A DNA stretch of 64,000 nucleotides from Buxus sempervirens (GCA_947561395.2 OX387194.1:15610048-15674047); one strand, 5' to 3'; shown: positions 1 through 12,152, counted from the stretch's first letter. Made by a program: numbers and translations. Notes: a model not told the origin generated them from the letters alone.

Positions 1-669
1 TCTAAATGGTCACATGTTTGTCTTCTTTCTTCTAAAAATCTTGCTTTTGCTAGACTTCTTTCTCAAATAATCAGATTGAAAGCACAATTCCCTAATTACC
101 CAATTAAGAAAATTCGTCTAGATAATTCAGTTGAATTTACATCTCAAGCTTTTGATAGCTATTGCATGTCAATTGGAATTGATGTTGAACATTCTGTTGC
201 TCACACACACACTCAAAATGGTTTAGCTGAATCATTTATCAAAAGACTTCAGTTGATTGCTAGACCTCTGCTTATGAAATCAAATTTACCTAGTTCTGCT
301 TGGGGGCATGCTATATTGCACGCAACATTTCTGGTTCGAATTAGGCCATCTGCTTATCATAAATATTCTCCACTACAACTTGCATTTGGTGAACCACCAA
401 ATATCTCTCACCTTCGAATGTTTGGCTGTGCTGTATATGTTCCTATTGCACCACCACAACGAACTAAAATGGGCCCTCAACGTAGACTTGGTATATATGT
501 TGGTTTTGATTCACCATCTATTATTAGATATCTTGAGCCCCTTACAGGGGATATTTTTAAGGCACGATTTGAGGATTGTCATTTCAATGAAATAGTTTTT
601 CCGTCATTAGGGGGAGAAAATTCAGTGCCTAAAGCACGACAAGAAATCTCTTGGAAAATTTGTCCTTAG
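1..669 (+). pseudogene. copia integrase, core and C-terminal part
   Basis: The frame is open from base 1. It carries the second catalytic Asp in KKIRLDN, the catalytic Glu in NGLAESFIKR, and the GYVG-like C-terminal segment (RRLGIYVGFDSPS) typical of copia integrases, which insert the cDNA copy into the host chromosome. The first catalytic Asp and the zinc-binding HHCC region are upstream of the window. After about residue 200 the frame shifts: the downstream polyprotein resumes in another frame at 651 (KNLSLAHLDP). The ATG at 76 is not a real start. Confidence 0.88.
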
Positions 670-1232
670 CTCATCTTGATCCTCGTACTAATCAATGTAT
701 GATGGAAGTTGAAAGGATTATTCATTTGCAACAAGTTGCAAATCAATTACCAGATGTATTTACTGATACCACAAGTGTAGTAAAATCTCATATACCTGCT
801 GTAAATACTCTAGCAAGGATTGAAGTCCCTGAAGGACAACCTGCTAACAAAGCAGCAGATGAATCTAAGGCACACATAAAACGTGGAAGACCTATTGGTT
901 CAAAAGACAAAAATCCCCGAAAGAGGAAAATTCAAAGAAATGAAAGTGGTGCTCCTGAAGAGACCATAAAGCCCATTTTACAATCTCCTGGAAAAGAATC
1001 CCCTGAAGTGGAACCTCCTGAAGAGTAAACTCTTGAAGAGAAATCTCCTGAAGAGAAACAGATACATGAAAATAATGAGATCTCAATACATTATCTAAGT
1101 ACAGGAGAAATTTGGGATAGAAATAAAATCGTTGTCGACAACGTATTTTCATTTAAAGTGGCTATTGGCATTACCAGAAGTAATGAAGAAAATGAGCCAA
1201 AGAATGTCGACATAGAAATGATTGGCCAAAAT
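651..1232 (+). pseudogene. copia integrase-RT linker with PEE repeats
   Basis: Low-complexity linker between integrase and reverse transcriptase in the same polyprotein. It is rich in Pro, Glu and Lys, and at about 945-1065 it has an imperfect minisatellite built on CCTGAAGAG units (Pro-Glu-Glu). A stop near 1026 interrupts it. A basic GRPxGSKDKNPRKRK stretch lies at 886-930, common before the copia RT. No catalytic role is expected. Confidence 0.7.
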
Positions 1233-2152
1233 TGAAAGAAGCTATTGAAGCTGAATTAAGCTCATTAGAAAAACGAAAAGTTTTTGGGCCTATAGTCCAA
1301 ACACCTGAGGGAATGTCACCTGTTGGATATAAATGGGTATTTGTGCAAAAACGCAATGAAAATAATGAAATAGTGCGATATAAAGCAAGGCTTGTTGCAC
1401 AAGGTTTCTCGCAGAAACCTGGGATTGATTATGAGGAAACATATTCTCCCGTTATGGATGCGACTACATTCAGATTTTTAATAAGTTTGGTAGTCACAGA
1501 AAGACTGGATATGCAGTTGATGGATGTAGTTACTGCATATTTATATGGATCATTGGATCATGAAATATACATGAAAATCCCTTAAGGATATAAAATGCCA
1601 GAAGCATGTAATTCAAGTACATCAAGAAGCATGTACTCTATTAAGCTTCAAAGATCTTTATATAGATTAAAGCAATCTGGACGCATGTGGTATAATTGCC
1701 TCAGCGAATATTTATTAAAGAAAGGATTTGAGAATAATCCTATATGTCCATGCATTTTCATTAAGAAATCAGAATCCGGATTTGCTATTGTTGCAATTTA
1801 TGTTAATGATTTAAATCTTGTTGGAACCCCTGAAGAACTCATAAGAACTACTACTGCATTGAAAGATGAATTTGAAATGAAGGATCTTGGGAAAACAAAA
1901 TTTTGTCTTGGCCTGCAGCTTGAGCATTTCCCAAATGGAATCCTTGTTCATCAGTCAACATATACAAAAAAAGTCTTGAAGCACTGTTATATGGATAAAG
2001 CTCATCCTTTGAGTACTCCAATGATTTTACGTTCACTTGATGTGAAAAGGGATCCTTTTCGTCCTCCAGAAGATGATGAAGAAATTCTTGGTCCTGAAGT
2101 ACCATATCTTAGTGCTATTAGTGCACTAATGTATCTTGCAAATTGCACATGA
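1232..2152 (+). pseudogene. copia reverse transcriptase, interrupted
   Basis: RVT_2-type reverse transcriptase. Visible signatures are YKARLVAQGFSQ, the motif A region (LDMQLMDVVTAYLYG, where AF is usual instead of AY), SLYRLKQSGRMWY, and motif C read as YVND instead of YVDD. A stop after MKIP at 1584 and another near 2151 (TGA in place of an Arg codon) break the frame. The changed catalytic motif and the stops mean it is inactive. Confidence 0.9.
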
Positions 2153-2830
2153 CCTGATATAGCTTTTGCAATCAACTTATTATCAAGATATAGTTCTACT
2201 CCAACTCGAAGACATTGGAATGGAGTTTAACATGTACTTCGATATCTTCGTGGTACAACTGATTTGGGATTATTCTATCATATTGGCTCCACTTCACAGT
2301 TGATTGGATATGCAGATGCAGGTTATTTATCTGATCCACACAAAGGTCGATCTCAAACAGGATATCTCTTTACTTGTGGAGATACTGCTATTTCATAGAG
2401 ATCTGTTAAACAATCATTATCTGTTACTTCTCCGAATCATTCGGAGATTATTGCTATCCATGAGGCAAGCCGGGAATGTATTTGGCTAAGATCAATAATT
2501 AATCATATACGATAAAAATGTGGCTTTTCCTCAATCAGTGATAACCCAACAATTTTATATGAAGACAATGCAGCCTGCATCACACAAATCAAAGGCAGAT
2601 ATATCAAAAGAGACAGAACGAAACATATATCACCTAAGTTCTTTTTCACTCATGAACTTCAGAAGAAATGTGCTATTGATGTTAAGCAAATACAGTCAAG
2701 TGAAAATCCGGCAGATTTATTCACAAAAGCATTGCCTACAGCAACATTTAAGAAGATTGTGCAAAGCATTGGAATGAAAAAAGTTAAAGACATTTCATCG
2801 TGCTCTTTCCAGGGGGAGTATATGACTTAA
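2153..2830 (+). pseudogene. copia RNase H, interrupted
   Basis: Continues the RT frame. It contains PDIAFAINLLSRY, the RNase H start GYADAGYLSDPHKGRS, the acidic segment around EIIAIHEASRE and LYEDNAACI, and the typical C-terminal ENPADLFTKALP. This ends the copia polyprotein and would degrade RNA in the RNA-DNA hybrid. Several in-frame stops and shifts (near 2228, 2397, 2513 and 2540) inactivate it. Confidence 0.88.
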
Positions 2831-2931
2831 AAATTTATGTACTCTTTTTCCTTCGCCATTGGTTTTTTCCCACTGGGTTTTTCCTTGGCAAGGTTTTAAC
2901 GAGGCATAATTTTTGGTCATCCAAGGGGGAG

Positions 2932-3357
2932 TGTTATGAATCCTACATCAAAGGGTGGATGACCTCTCATCTTTTAACTCTTGGAATTCATGTAACCTCC
3001 CATCAAAGGTTATGTAACCTCCCATCAAAGGTTTTTGGTCTCCATGTAACCTCCCATCCCTTGGGCTCTCCACCATGTAACTTCTAACTCTTGGAATTCT
3101 TAACTCCTTGATGTATCTCATATCTCTTATATGTCTATATTCATCCATCTTTTGAGTTTCCCTTGTCTATTCACGTTCTTGTAACATCCTCGTAATTATG
3201 ACCCTTGGCCTATATAAAGGGGTCTTGAGGGGAATGCAATGTACACAGAAGTGAGAAAGTGTGTAAAGGATCATATGAGAGAATGAGAAATATCATTAGT
3301 TACTAAAGAACTAATTTCCTACAAGTTCACTTGCTTTCTTCTTCTTATTTTACAACA
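2932..3357 (+). repeat. 3' LTR of the copia element
   Basis: Begins TGTTATGAAT straight after the polypurine tract CCAAGGGGGAG (2921-2931) and ends TTTTACAACA. A TATA-like box (CCTATATAAAGG) is at about 3210. A short unit, TGTAACCTCCCATC, recurs with variation between 2991 and 3080. Length is about 426 bp, ordinary for copia. The partner LTR is outside the window. Confidence 0.8.
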
Positions 3358-4772
3358 ACCTTCAATTTATTGGTTAATTTTTCCAATTTAATTTTATATT
3401 TTTTATACCTTAATTAGGTCCTTATAAAGATGCTAATATGCTTAACTAATCAGAAAAATTATTGGATATTTATTTGTATTACAAAATTCTCAAAATCTGC
3501 AAATTTTACATAGAGCGCCTACCTCTACAGGGCTAAGCAATCCTGGGCGATCCTAGGCGCTCGTGCAAATTTAGACAGAAAATTCCAGATTTACAAAGTT
3601 TGGATTTTTAGGCTTTTTCTATATGTTTCTTTGGTCTAAATTAATCTGCTAACATTCTAAAACATACCTAAAGCCCTCTAGACTAATTCTCATTAATTAA
3701 ATACCATCCTCCAATTTTTTGCATGATCAAACCAAGTTTTCTTCATTATTTTAACAAATCCTTCAAGAATACCAATCACTAAAATACAAACACTTTAATT
3801 CCATGTAAATACTGTTCCGACTAATCCATTCAAACTATATTAAATCACAGAAAACGAAATCATGTAGTTCCTCCAGTTTTCCAAAGGTTACTACTTGCCT
3901 TATACGCTAAAATCCTTCTTCCATTGAAGCTTCTAATTCTGGACCTAACTTTTGCTCCCAAACGCACCAAGCTAGAGTTCTCTAATTCAAATCTCCACCG
4001 TTCACATTGTAGTTCCATCAGTCTTGAACAAAATCCCCATATTTGAAGGCGATCCACTGTACGGATTTTCCCCGATCACAATTTGATGATGACTGGTCAG
4101 ACAGCTCTATTAACAGCCTTCTTCATTTCTCTCCCTCTTTTCTCTCAATATAAAACCCACGAAAATCCTCTCTTGTCTCACTTTAATCTCCTATTTATAC
4201 TTGGCTTTAGAAGTCCTAAACCAACCCTAATAGGCTACTTTAATTTGGGCTAACCCAACCAAGGTCTAGTTAAAGTCTAACACCTTCTAATTTAATTCCT
4301 ACTTTTTCTCCATCTTTTATTTTTCTACTTAAAAAATACTAATTAAATCTCTTATCATCTAAACTCCTACTTACAACCTATTTTCGTGCATAATAATTAA
4401 TTAAACCTTAATATCACCTAAAACCTTATTTTCTCCAATTTAAGACTTGAAATCTCATAATTACCCTTTTTCCACATTTGGGCTTTTATTAATTCCTTTT
4501 AATTTCTAACTTGTCTAAATAAATTATTTTATTCTATTTTCTAATTCTAGTTATTATTTAATGATCTATTTATTAATTACCCTTTTCTGAAAATTACCAA
4601 AATACCCTTTTAGGCTAATTTCCTTAAAATTCTTTCTTTATTTACAACTTACTACTTATTTGAATTACTTATCCTCTAGATCTTCACTTTTTTATTTTAA
4701 CTAGGACTTAAACTCATGTTTCCTTTTATTTATTATTTATTTATTTATTATGCAAAAATTCGGGGTTTTACA
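3358..4772 (-). repeat. gypsy-type LTR, partial, minus strand
   Basis: On the minus strand it starts at 4772 with TGTAAAACCCCGAATTTTTG. Its whole length is collinear with 61576 to about 62980 on the plus strand, so these are two copies of one LTR family in opposite orientation. A TATA box (AGTATAAATAGGAG on the minus strand) lies near 4195. The segment stops at 3358 where the copia LTR abuts, so the remaining part of this roughly 2.4-kb LTR is on the other side of the copia element. The termini resemble Tekay-type gypsy LTRs (inference). Confidence 0.85.
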
Positions 4773-6363
4773 GCATTGGTTGGTGATGACGGGATCCATG
4801 GCTTTCAGAAAGGTCAGACACAGTGAAAACCCAAAAAAAGGTCACTGCATGCAAAAATGACCAGTCGTGGTAAAAGAGAAAAGAAAGAAAAGGCATCAAA
4901 ATGATCGAGTTCGGATTGAGCAAAGCAGAAAACAAGATGAGTCAGAAGCAAAACAGGGTGGTGAATCAAGAAAATCTTAAAGATACAAGGGATGAACAAA
5001 GTGAAGTTGAAAGGGCTCAAACCGGCAGGTTGCGTCTGAGTCAAAGCATCACTCGCCTATGATAACAATGTTACTGAAAACACGAAGCACACTTAGTCCC
5101 ATCTGATCCTGGGACCAATCCTCTCGGAATTGCAAACACTTGCACACACTAACACATTTGCTTTTCTTCTGTTTATCTCGGCTTAACCGTTTTTGAAACA
5201 ATTTCGATTTGTGCTACTAATTTGAGTATACAAGGTTCATGACCTAGATAAAAGGCCTCCTATTTCTGTAGCGGGCAATGATCAAGGAAAGAAATTAAAA
5301 AAAAAAAGATTTGTTGATGATACTCCTCAGTGGGTCACAACTGAAGGGTTTTCTTTTATTTCCTTTTAGGAATAATCAGGTGAGAGAAGGGGAAAGTGGA
5401 AAAGAAGATTCCTTTCAACAAATCCCCCCAGCGGGGTCTCTTCCAAAAATGAAGTGCTTCTCACTCCAGAAGCACTCGGGGATCGACCCAAATTAACCAA
5501 TGAAAAGAAGGCAAGAACCCTCCCAAGGAAAGAGGGACATCTCCCGTCAAATCCCCAGTGGAGCTTCATCGCCTAGGGAATGAAGCCTAAGGCGAGAAGG
5601 ACATAAAGCAGCGCCAGAGAAACGGCCAACAAGAGAAAAGATGGCATCATATTTTCACTTGGATGAAGAAGATCGATAAAAAGGCTCTTCCAAAAATTCC
5701 CTAGCAAAGTCATCCTTGAACTGAGAGAAGTCTCACTCGAAGTAGAGAGGAATCATCCCGAGAAAGAAGACCGGAAGAAAAAGATAACAAAAGAAGATTT
5801 CAATGCATGAAGAAACACAAAAAAGAAATTGCGGGCGAGATCTGCCCTCATGTTGTAATTTTTGATTTACCACTTCTGTAAATAGAGTAGGTTAGGTGTG
5901 CGAGCTCCTTTGAAGCGCCGAACAGTAGCAAGAGCACCTCCTTCCTTCCTCCCAAGATCCAAAAGCATCCCAAAAATCCAAAGAGAATATGTCTGAAAGG
6001 GTAAAAGAAATAAAAGCTCAAAAACACTTAAAAAGCTTTAATGGAACAAACAAGAGAAAAGGAACACTGTTGAGCACCTTTGCATCAACGCTGAAACAGG
6101 TCGGCGAATCTAAGTCCGATCCCATTTTTTACTTAAACTAAAGGACAAGGAATCTTTCTAAATGGCCAATGGCATGGAAAACTCCCCGAATTTGGAAATG
6201 ACACCAAAGCAACGCAGAGCTTGAAACGGCGCTTCCTCCATCTTTGAAAACATCAAAAGGACTTAGCTCGCCGATAATGTCGACAGAAATGCAAAACGCA
6301 AAAACGAGGTTCTTTTAATATTTGCCGTTCATCAACCAGGTGATTCTGACAAAGAGGGGCAGC
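4773..6363 (+). mobile_element. 3' internal region of a gypsy (TAT-like) element
   Basis: Purine-rich sequence with no long reading frame, ending in the polypurine tract AAAGAGGGGCAGC at 6351-6363 immediately before an LTR start. Long non-coding or eroded tracts between pol and the 3' LTR are known in the plant TAT group of Ty3/gypsy elements. The assignment rests on the tract plus LTR junction, not on protein homology. Confidence 0.6.
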
Positions 6364-7290
6364 TGTAAGCACCTCATTTTTGCACCCCCCCTAAAAAGCC
6401 CGAAAGTAAAACCCTAAAAGACAGGTCTAAACCCTTAAGAGCAAAAGATGACTTTCCCTCTGAGTCTAAATTGATTGCTATACCCTATCCCAATGGATAG
6501 AGCATCCTGATACGGTTCCAACGCAATTAAGTTTACAGGAATCAGAGCCCGGATGAAAAAGATATGAGCAAAACAGTCCCAGGGGCAAATCCGTCAAAGT
6601 TAAAATATCTTAATTAATCTAATTAAGATAAATGGAAAATAATGAGATTGGGGAAGTCTAATTCGTCCGAGTGAGCGGCTGAGTCACCTCAACCATCAAC
6701 TCAACCAAAAAAGTTCGTGACCGCATATAAAGTACGGTTGATTTTTCGACCACCACCCGCGCGAGCCAATCAAAACAAGCAGCGCGCGAAAAGTAACCGT
6801 ACTTACAGTACATGACTGTGCCTGACCAATTTGTCCCCCTATTAAATGCTGAAAAAACGGGGCCAAAACCGCACATAACCTATAGTTTCGACCAAACCGC
6901 ACAGTATGCGCGGTTACTATTCATTTTGGCCAAACCGCACTAAGTATGCGGTTTTGTCCCAGTTTGCTATAAAAGCAAAATCCGAACAGTGGGACAAGGA
7001 TGGCTGGTATTGGCTATTCCTTCTCCATCTCCCCTGCACACTGAAGCTCTAAACCCCCTCTCTCCCATCTCCTTTGTCTCCCACTCCTCCCAAATCCATT
7101 CTCAAGACCTACTAAGCTCTCCACTTCCCTTCTCCACCCCTACCAAACTTGAAGAAGCTAGCTTTGCTGCTGTTGGTGCAAGAAAAAGGGAGCTCCAGCA
7201 GCTGTGCTACTTCAAGGAAGTGTTTACTCTCCACCGAAAGGTTGTAAAACCACCAAGTATCATTCCTTGTCACCTTTCATTCCATATATA
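6364..7290 (+). repeat. TAT-like LTR, U3 and R portion
   Basis: Starts TGTAAGCACCTCATTTTTGC right after the polypurine tract. A core promoter is visible: a TATA box GCTATAAAAGC at about 6968-6978. Upstream, between 6720 and 6960, are repeated ACCGCA and TGCGGT words. The 100-codon ORF at 6989-7291 is pyrimidine-rich leader, not a gene. The 3' end of the LTR could not be placed. Confidence 0.65.
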
Positions 7291-9075
7291 AGAAATTGGA
7301 GTTGTTTCATGAAGCTCAATAGCACTTTGCCTATAGCTGCTTAGATCTAGCATCTATTATAACCTTTGCATGTTCTCTTACCATTTACATCACCTGGAGG
7401 ATCCCAAAAGGTAAAGGGGAAATGTTCGTTTAGTTCTAGTGAGAGGAAAAGAGACTTGTCTACACATTTTGAATCATTTGAGCTACTGTTTTAGGTCTTT
7501 TCCTTTTGATTGCTTGTGGGGGAGCATGTTCCCCTTTGGATGATGGTCCTGGGTACCCATAAGTAACCCCCATTTCTCTCCCCTTTTTATTAATTTGACT
7601 CTTTTGCTTAATGAGGTGCTGTTTGTGGGTGCTTAGCTCATTGTTCTTTTTTTTTTGTTATTATTGTGCTCTCCACCAGCCACGGTCATGCTCCCCTTAC
7701 CCCTATGACCCCCCTTTTGTATGACTCATACGGGCTGTTGTTGGAGACAACAGCAGCCCCCTTATCCTTGCCCGTTAGTGGGCATCCTTCAGCATGCCTA
7801 AACTTCACATAACAGTGGCTGTGTTTGGCTCTCTACAGCATTTTTTTTTACTATCTCCTTATTGTGTGTATGCATGGTTTGTCTATTTGTTTAAGCACTT
7901 CGAATGCATACATGTGTTCATGTACCCCCATTGCCATGTCTCCCCTTTCCCTACTGTTTAGCTGCTATTGCAGCAAGTTCACCCCACCTATTTGCACTCC
8001 CGGTCCAGTTCTTTAGTACACACATGAATGCTGCCCCCCCCCCCCCCCCCTGGCTTGATTTTTTTTAAGGTATGAATGCATGATCCCTTCCCCCATTTAC
8101 TTGCTGTTTTTGTATATACACAAGCATGCTCCCCTCACCTTGAAGCTCATTATAATGGCTCACACGAGCCGCTGCCGGGAGCAGCAGTAGCCCCTTTTTC
8201 TCTTCTCTTGCTGCCACACAGCACCACCCCAAAGCACCTTGCATGAATGCAATTCTTCCCTCCATTCTCCATGCAATTCCCTATCTCTACCTAACATGTC
8301 TTGCTTTTTATTAGTTGCTGTTTTCCCCTTATGCAGCAAGTTTCTGGTTTTCATTTTGTTTTGTTTATGTTTGTAATTGGTTCCCTTATGTGCACACACC
8401 ATATGCACACAAGCCTAATAGCCCCTTTTCTTGAATTCAAGCATGTGAGGTATTTGGTGTTTGTATTTTGAGTTGGTCTTGGTATTTGCTGTTTGAAAGG
8501 GCTAAAAGACCAAGGCAGGGACCAGGAGGTCCCTGTCTAATTGCTGTATGTGGCTCAAATGAAAAGGCAACCTCATGCCTTCTTTCCTCCTTTTTTTTAT
8601 TTGATTGAGAAAACCCAAAAAGAGACCAAAGAGGGATCTTCCCCTCTCTCTGAACCACTGTGGGCCCACGCAGGGGCCCACCCAGTTTTTAGAACATCAC
8701 AAGAAACCCAGAGAGCCAAAGTCCCCAAGAAAAATTACTTTTTGGGTTTTCTGGGCCGGAAATGCATACACAGAGCGGTTTGGCTCAAACCACACAGTAT
8801 GTGCGGTTCGAGCCAAACCACACCTGTTATGCGGTCAAAGCCCAGTAAACCCACCAATTTTGTGTAATTAATCAACCCCAAACCTCATAACCAAATCCAA
8901 TAAGCTGGGTTATCCGAGATAACCCCGAATGGGAATTGGCCATGGGCTTGACATAAGCCCTCTTTGGTATCCAATGGGCCTTCCAATGGGGCCCACATCA
9001 GACCAACATCACTTGGATTAAAAGATAAAAATCAATTAAAATAAAAGGGTCTCACACCTTTGGAGGTCCCATTCA
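7291..9075. repeat. degenerate LTR-like sequence
   Basis: No convincing gene. Read on the minus strand, 8750-9075 matches the plus-strand LTR-like region at about 57690-58220: the same order of GGGCCCATTGGAAGGCCCATTGG-like text, a GGTTATTGGGTAACC-like text and the ACCGCA words. This indicates a second, inverted LTR of the same group. There is a 17-base C run at 8034-8050. The boundary with the LTR at 6364 is unclear. Confidence 0.45.
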
Positions 9076-9930
9076 GACTTAATATCTATCTCAATAGGTT
9101 TTGCTTCATTGAGACATGGACATTATAGGGATTTTTTCCTTATGGAGTCATGATTTATCTAATGTGGGTAATCCACGTGTACTATAAGAAAATTTTGAAA
9201 GACTTCAACTGTCAGAAAAATACAAGGTGGTTTCCCTTTCCTTGATAGGCACTAGAATTGCAAAATTAACTTGCGTACCCAAAGAAAAAATTTTTTTTTT
9301 TTGAGGATTTTTGAAAGCATTTCCTCTAGAGCTAAAATCCTGTGGTACCATGAAACCACCAAATGAAATGTGTTTTTGGATGTGAGCCCTCAAGTGAAAA
9401 GGGGCATCCATCCGCACGTTTCACTCTACTACCACTGAGTGGCATCAGATGAAACGGTCTCAGGATTTCTAGATGCTCCATGTTTATCTTACAATCAGAG
9501 AAAACTGGTACACTGAAGTTGCATTGAATACTAGAAAAAGGGCATTGAAGTCACCATGAATTCTAGAAAGAGGAAAAAGAAATCGCATTGAATTGTTTTC
9601 ATAATAAAAAAAAAATTTGTGAAGATGGATCTGGATTATTCTCACCAATATTAATTAATCTTATATAAATATCAAAAAATTTCAGACAACAAAATCAAAC
9701 AAGGACAAACGAGAAGAAAAGAAATTACTATCTCATCCTTCACATTCACATCCCAGCGATAATTTATAGGATTGTTGAGGTGTTCCTAAGGTTTCTATGG
9801 TTAGAAAGAATAACATGACGACCTAAAATAATAATAATAAGCACGAAAGAGGAAGCAATAGACCCAAATTGACACAAATGTACAATTCGCCCACAAGTTT
9901 GAGTTTGGGTTTAGCCACTTACCACCGACC
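9076..9930. other. intergenic, nothing recognised
   Basis: AT-rich, no reading frame with family features and no clear element ends. Confidence 0.5.
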
Positions 9931-10670
9931 GGGATATTCAACCGAATGGTATTGGCTCCAGCCCATCTGGTCCAACTCAGGACTAGAGAGGGCCGGTCCG
10001 GTATTCTGGTCTCGTACCCTCTTTCTTAAAGAATGACCTGGGGTGCCCTTCACCGCCTGAGTCAAAATAGGGCGATAACGATCTGGACCGTCCGGTCCAA
10101 CTGAGGACAGCCCAGTATCTACCGGCCGATATTTGACTCGTATCAGTATCTACCATCCGGTCCAACTCGTATCAGTATCTACCGGCCGATATTTGACAAA
10201 CTGCAGTTCCTAATTTCCTTTTGATCAGCTCGGACCACCCAGAGTTTTTTTGGGGACCGGGCACTGCCAGTCTGGCCCCATTCCCAGTCCGGTAAACACT
10301 ACTTCGCACAAAAATATGAAATTGGTTCCTCCTAGAGCCCTACCTTTTCAGGACTTATGTTTTTAAATTCTTCACATACCAAATCAAATCTGATTAGCCT
10401 GATACCTGAACCAGTCCCATAATTCAAAAGACAGACCGGAAATGGGTCGATGGATTAACCACGGGCCGGACATCTCAACGATTTAATTCAAATCTCAGTA
10501 TAGTTGGTTTAGTTTGGTCAGTAAACCAGTATAAATTAAAAACCATAAAAAAGTGGATATCATTATCAACCGGTACAAGACTACCAAAAAAAAAAAAAAA
10601 ACGGGTACAAATTAACTAAAAAATAAAACCGGTACAAATTAACAAGATTGAATGCAGTCAAGAGAGTAGT
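9931..10670. repeat. GC-richer repeat with CCGGTCC words
   Basis: Marked shift to CCGGTCC and ACCGG-rich sequence compared with its surroundings. A 25-base direct repeat (CAGTATCTACCGGCCGATAT plus TTGAC) lies at 10113-10137 and 10173-10197, 60 bases apart. Related ACCGGTACAA words recur at 10570-10640. It looks like a degenerate non-autonomous DNA transposon, but no terminal repeats were found. Confidence 0.35.
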
Positions 10671-10843
10671 TATTCATGAACTTGGGAATGCGAGGTCTAT
10701 CAAGATCACATTCAATGCTTCCCCAACCACCAGGGCCTCCACCCTAAACTCCATTAATATATAGGAGACGAACCCAATGCTCATCTTCTCACTTTTTCCA
10801 AACCAAACCAAAGCTACAGGTTGTGCAGGGGAAGGAAGGCGAC

Positions 10844-12152
10844 GATGGACAAGAGAGGAGACAACGGTGTAGTTGCTAGTTATGCTCTGGGGATGGAGTT
10901 TGAGAGATGAGGAGACCGGGAAGGGAAACGCCAGTATGCGTACTGCCGAGACCTTGCTGCGTGTAATGCCGATGGCCCTAAGCATCACTGCACTTGTGCT
11001 CATGTTCAAGAACTCCCAGACCAGCGACTTCGGCTCCCTCTCCTACTCAAGTCTTGGGGCTTTCAGGTATTCATGCATTCATTGTGTTCTTGTCCTCCAT
11101 CCACAGTTTATATGTATACTTGTAATTAGCTAGCAGATTTATTTTATATTTTTAATCCTTATTCTGTGCCTTTCTAAAGAACCCATAACAACTTTTTGAA
11201 ATTAGTGGTTATTCTTATTTGAAATGATCAGAGCCAACATTCAATTTGTTCCATGCATGCGATCCATCCAATTTATATCAATCAGTAGATCATATAATTT
11301 TAATTATAATTCGATTTTTCTGTTTTCTTTCCAGACAAAGAAAATATATATTCCAAATCTTTAATTAATTGATATTCTTGTAGCTTTTTTGCTAATTCAC
11401 TGCTTGAACACCAAAAACTAGTTGGTAACACAGAAAAAGCTCAATAAAATCCAGTAGATTTGGCCCAATTGTTTGAATTTCTCAGAGTTTGATCATTTGG
11501 GGAAGTTTCTTGAGAGGATCACTTCAAAAAAAATTAAGCCTAGAGTCCGCCCATTTGGGACAAAGTATCTGTTGTTTGATGGGGAAAAAGAAAGTTTATT
11601 TTGACTAATCACTAGCTAACAAGAAATGCTTCATCAATACTTAGGTACCTGGTGTATGCCAATGGCATTTGTGCTGGTTATTCCCTTCTCTCAGCTTTCT
11701 ATGCTGCTGTGCCTTCAACCTCCACCATGTCTCAAGCCTGGACTCTCTTCTTCTTCGACCAGGTTAATTATACTTCTACAACTCAACAAAATTCCCCATT
11801 AGTTCAGAAACCTAAAAACCACAAAGATCATGTGATTAACTCTTTTCAAGTGATTTGTGCATATAATCGAACCATGTAGGTGCTGACATACCTCATACTG
11901 GCTGCCGGAACCGTGTCGACGGAGCTCCTGTACTTGGCTTACAAGGGAGACGAGGCAGTCACATGGAGCGAAGCCTGTGGAGTCTTCGGCGGGTTCTGCC
12001 GGAAGGCGACTGTATCGGTGGCTATCACATTTGCTGCAGTGGCCTGCTATGTGGCACTTTCGCTCATCTCCTCCTATCGGCTATTCAGCAACTATGATGC
12101 ACCGGTTGGGTACCCCAACAAGGGCGTTCAGATTCCGGTCTTCCTGGGATGA
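10844..12152 (+). CDS. CASP-like family protein (DUF588), three exons
   Basis: Four-helix membrane protein of the Casparian strip membrane-domain-like family, resembling CASP-like group 2A. Exons: start to 11066, 11645-11762, 11880-12152; both introns are GT-AG and the joined frame stays open. TM1 is in exon 1 ([14 protein letters not shown]), TM2 in exon 2 ([17 protein letters not shown]), TM3 and TM4 in exon 3 ([38 protein letters not shown]). The Cys pair in [10 protein letters not shown] lies in the loop between TM3 and TM4. The best-looking start, ATG 10844 ([12 protein letters not shown]), runs into a stop at 10907; removing one T of the TTT at 10899-10901 would link it to [20 protein letters not shown]. 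As written, the first ATG in the good frame is 10882, giving 191 aa. Family members build plasma-membrane scaffolds; this protein's role is unknown. Confidence 0.9.

Larger units (their letters stand above)
1..3357 (+). mobile_element. Ty1/copia retrotransposon, 3' part, decayed
   Basis: The window opens inside the integrase of a copia element. The order integrase, reverse transcriptase, RNase H, polypurine tract, LTR is that of Ty1/copia. The frame is broken by a shift near 640-650 and by stops near 1026, 1233, 1584, 2151 and 2228, so the element cannot make an intact polyprotein. The 5' LTR, gag and protease lie outside the window. Its 3' LTR ends at 3357 directly against gypsy-type LTR sequence, so this element was inserted into that older LTR. 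Family is well supported; lineage within copia was not resolved. Confidence 0.93.

Noticed and set aside
6989-7291. 100-codon Ser/Pro/Leu-rich frame
   Set aside because: It lies in the pyrimidine-rich leader of an LTR just downstream of its TATA box; no family features.
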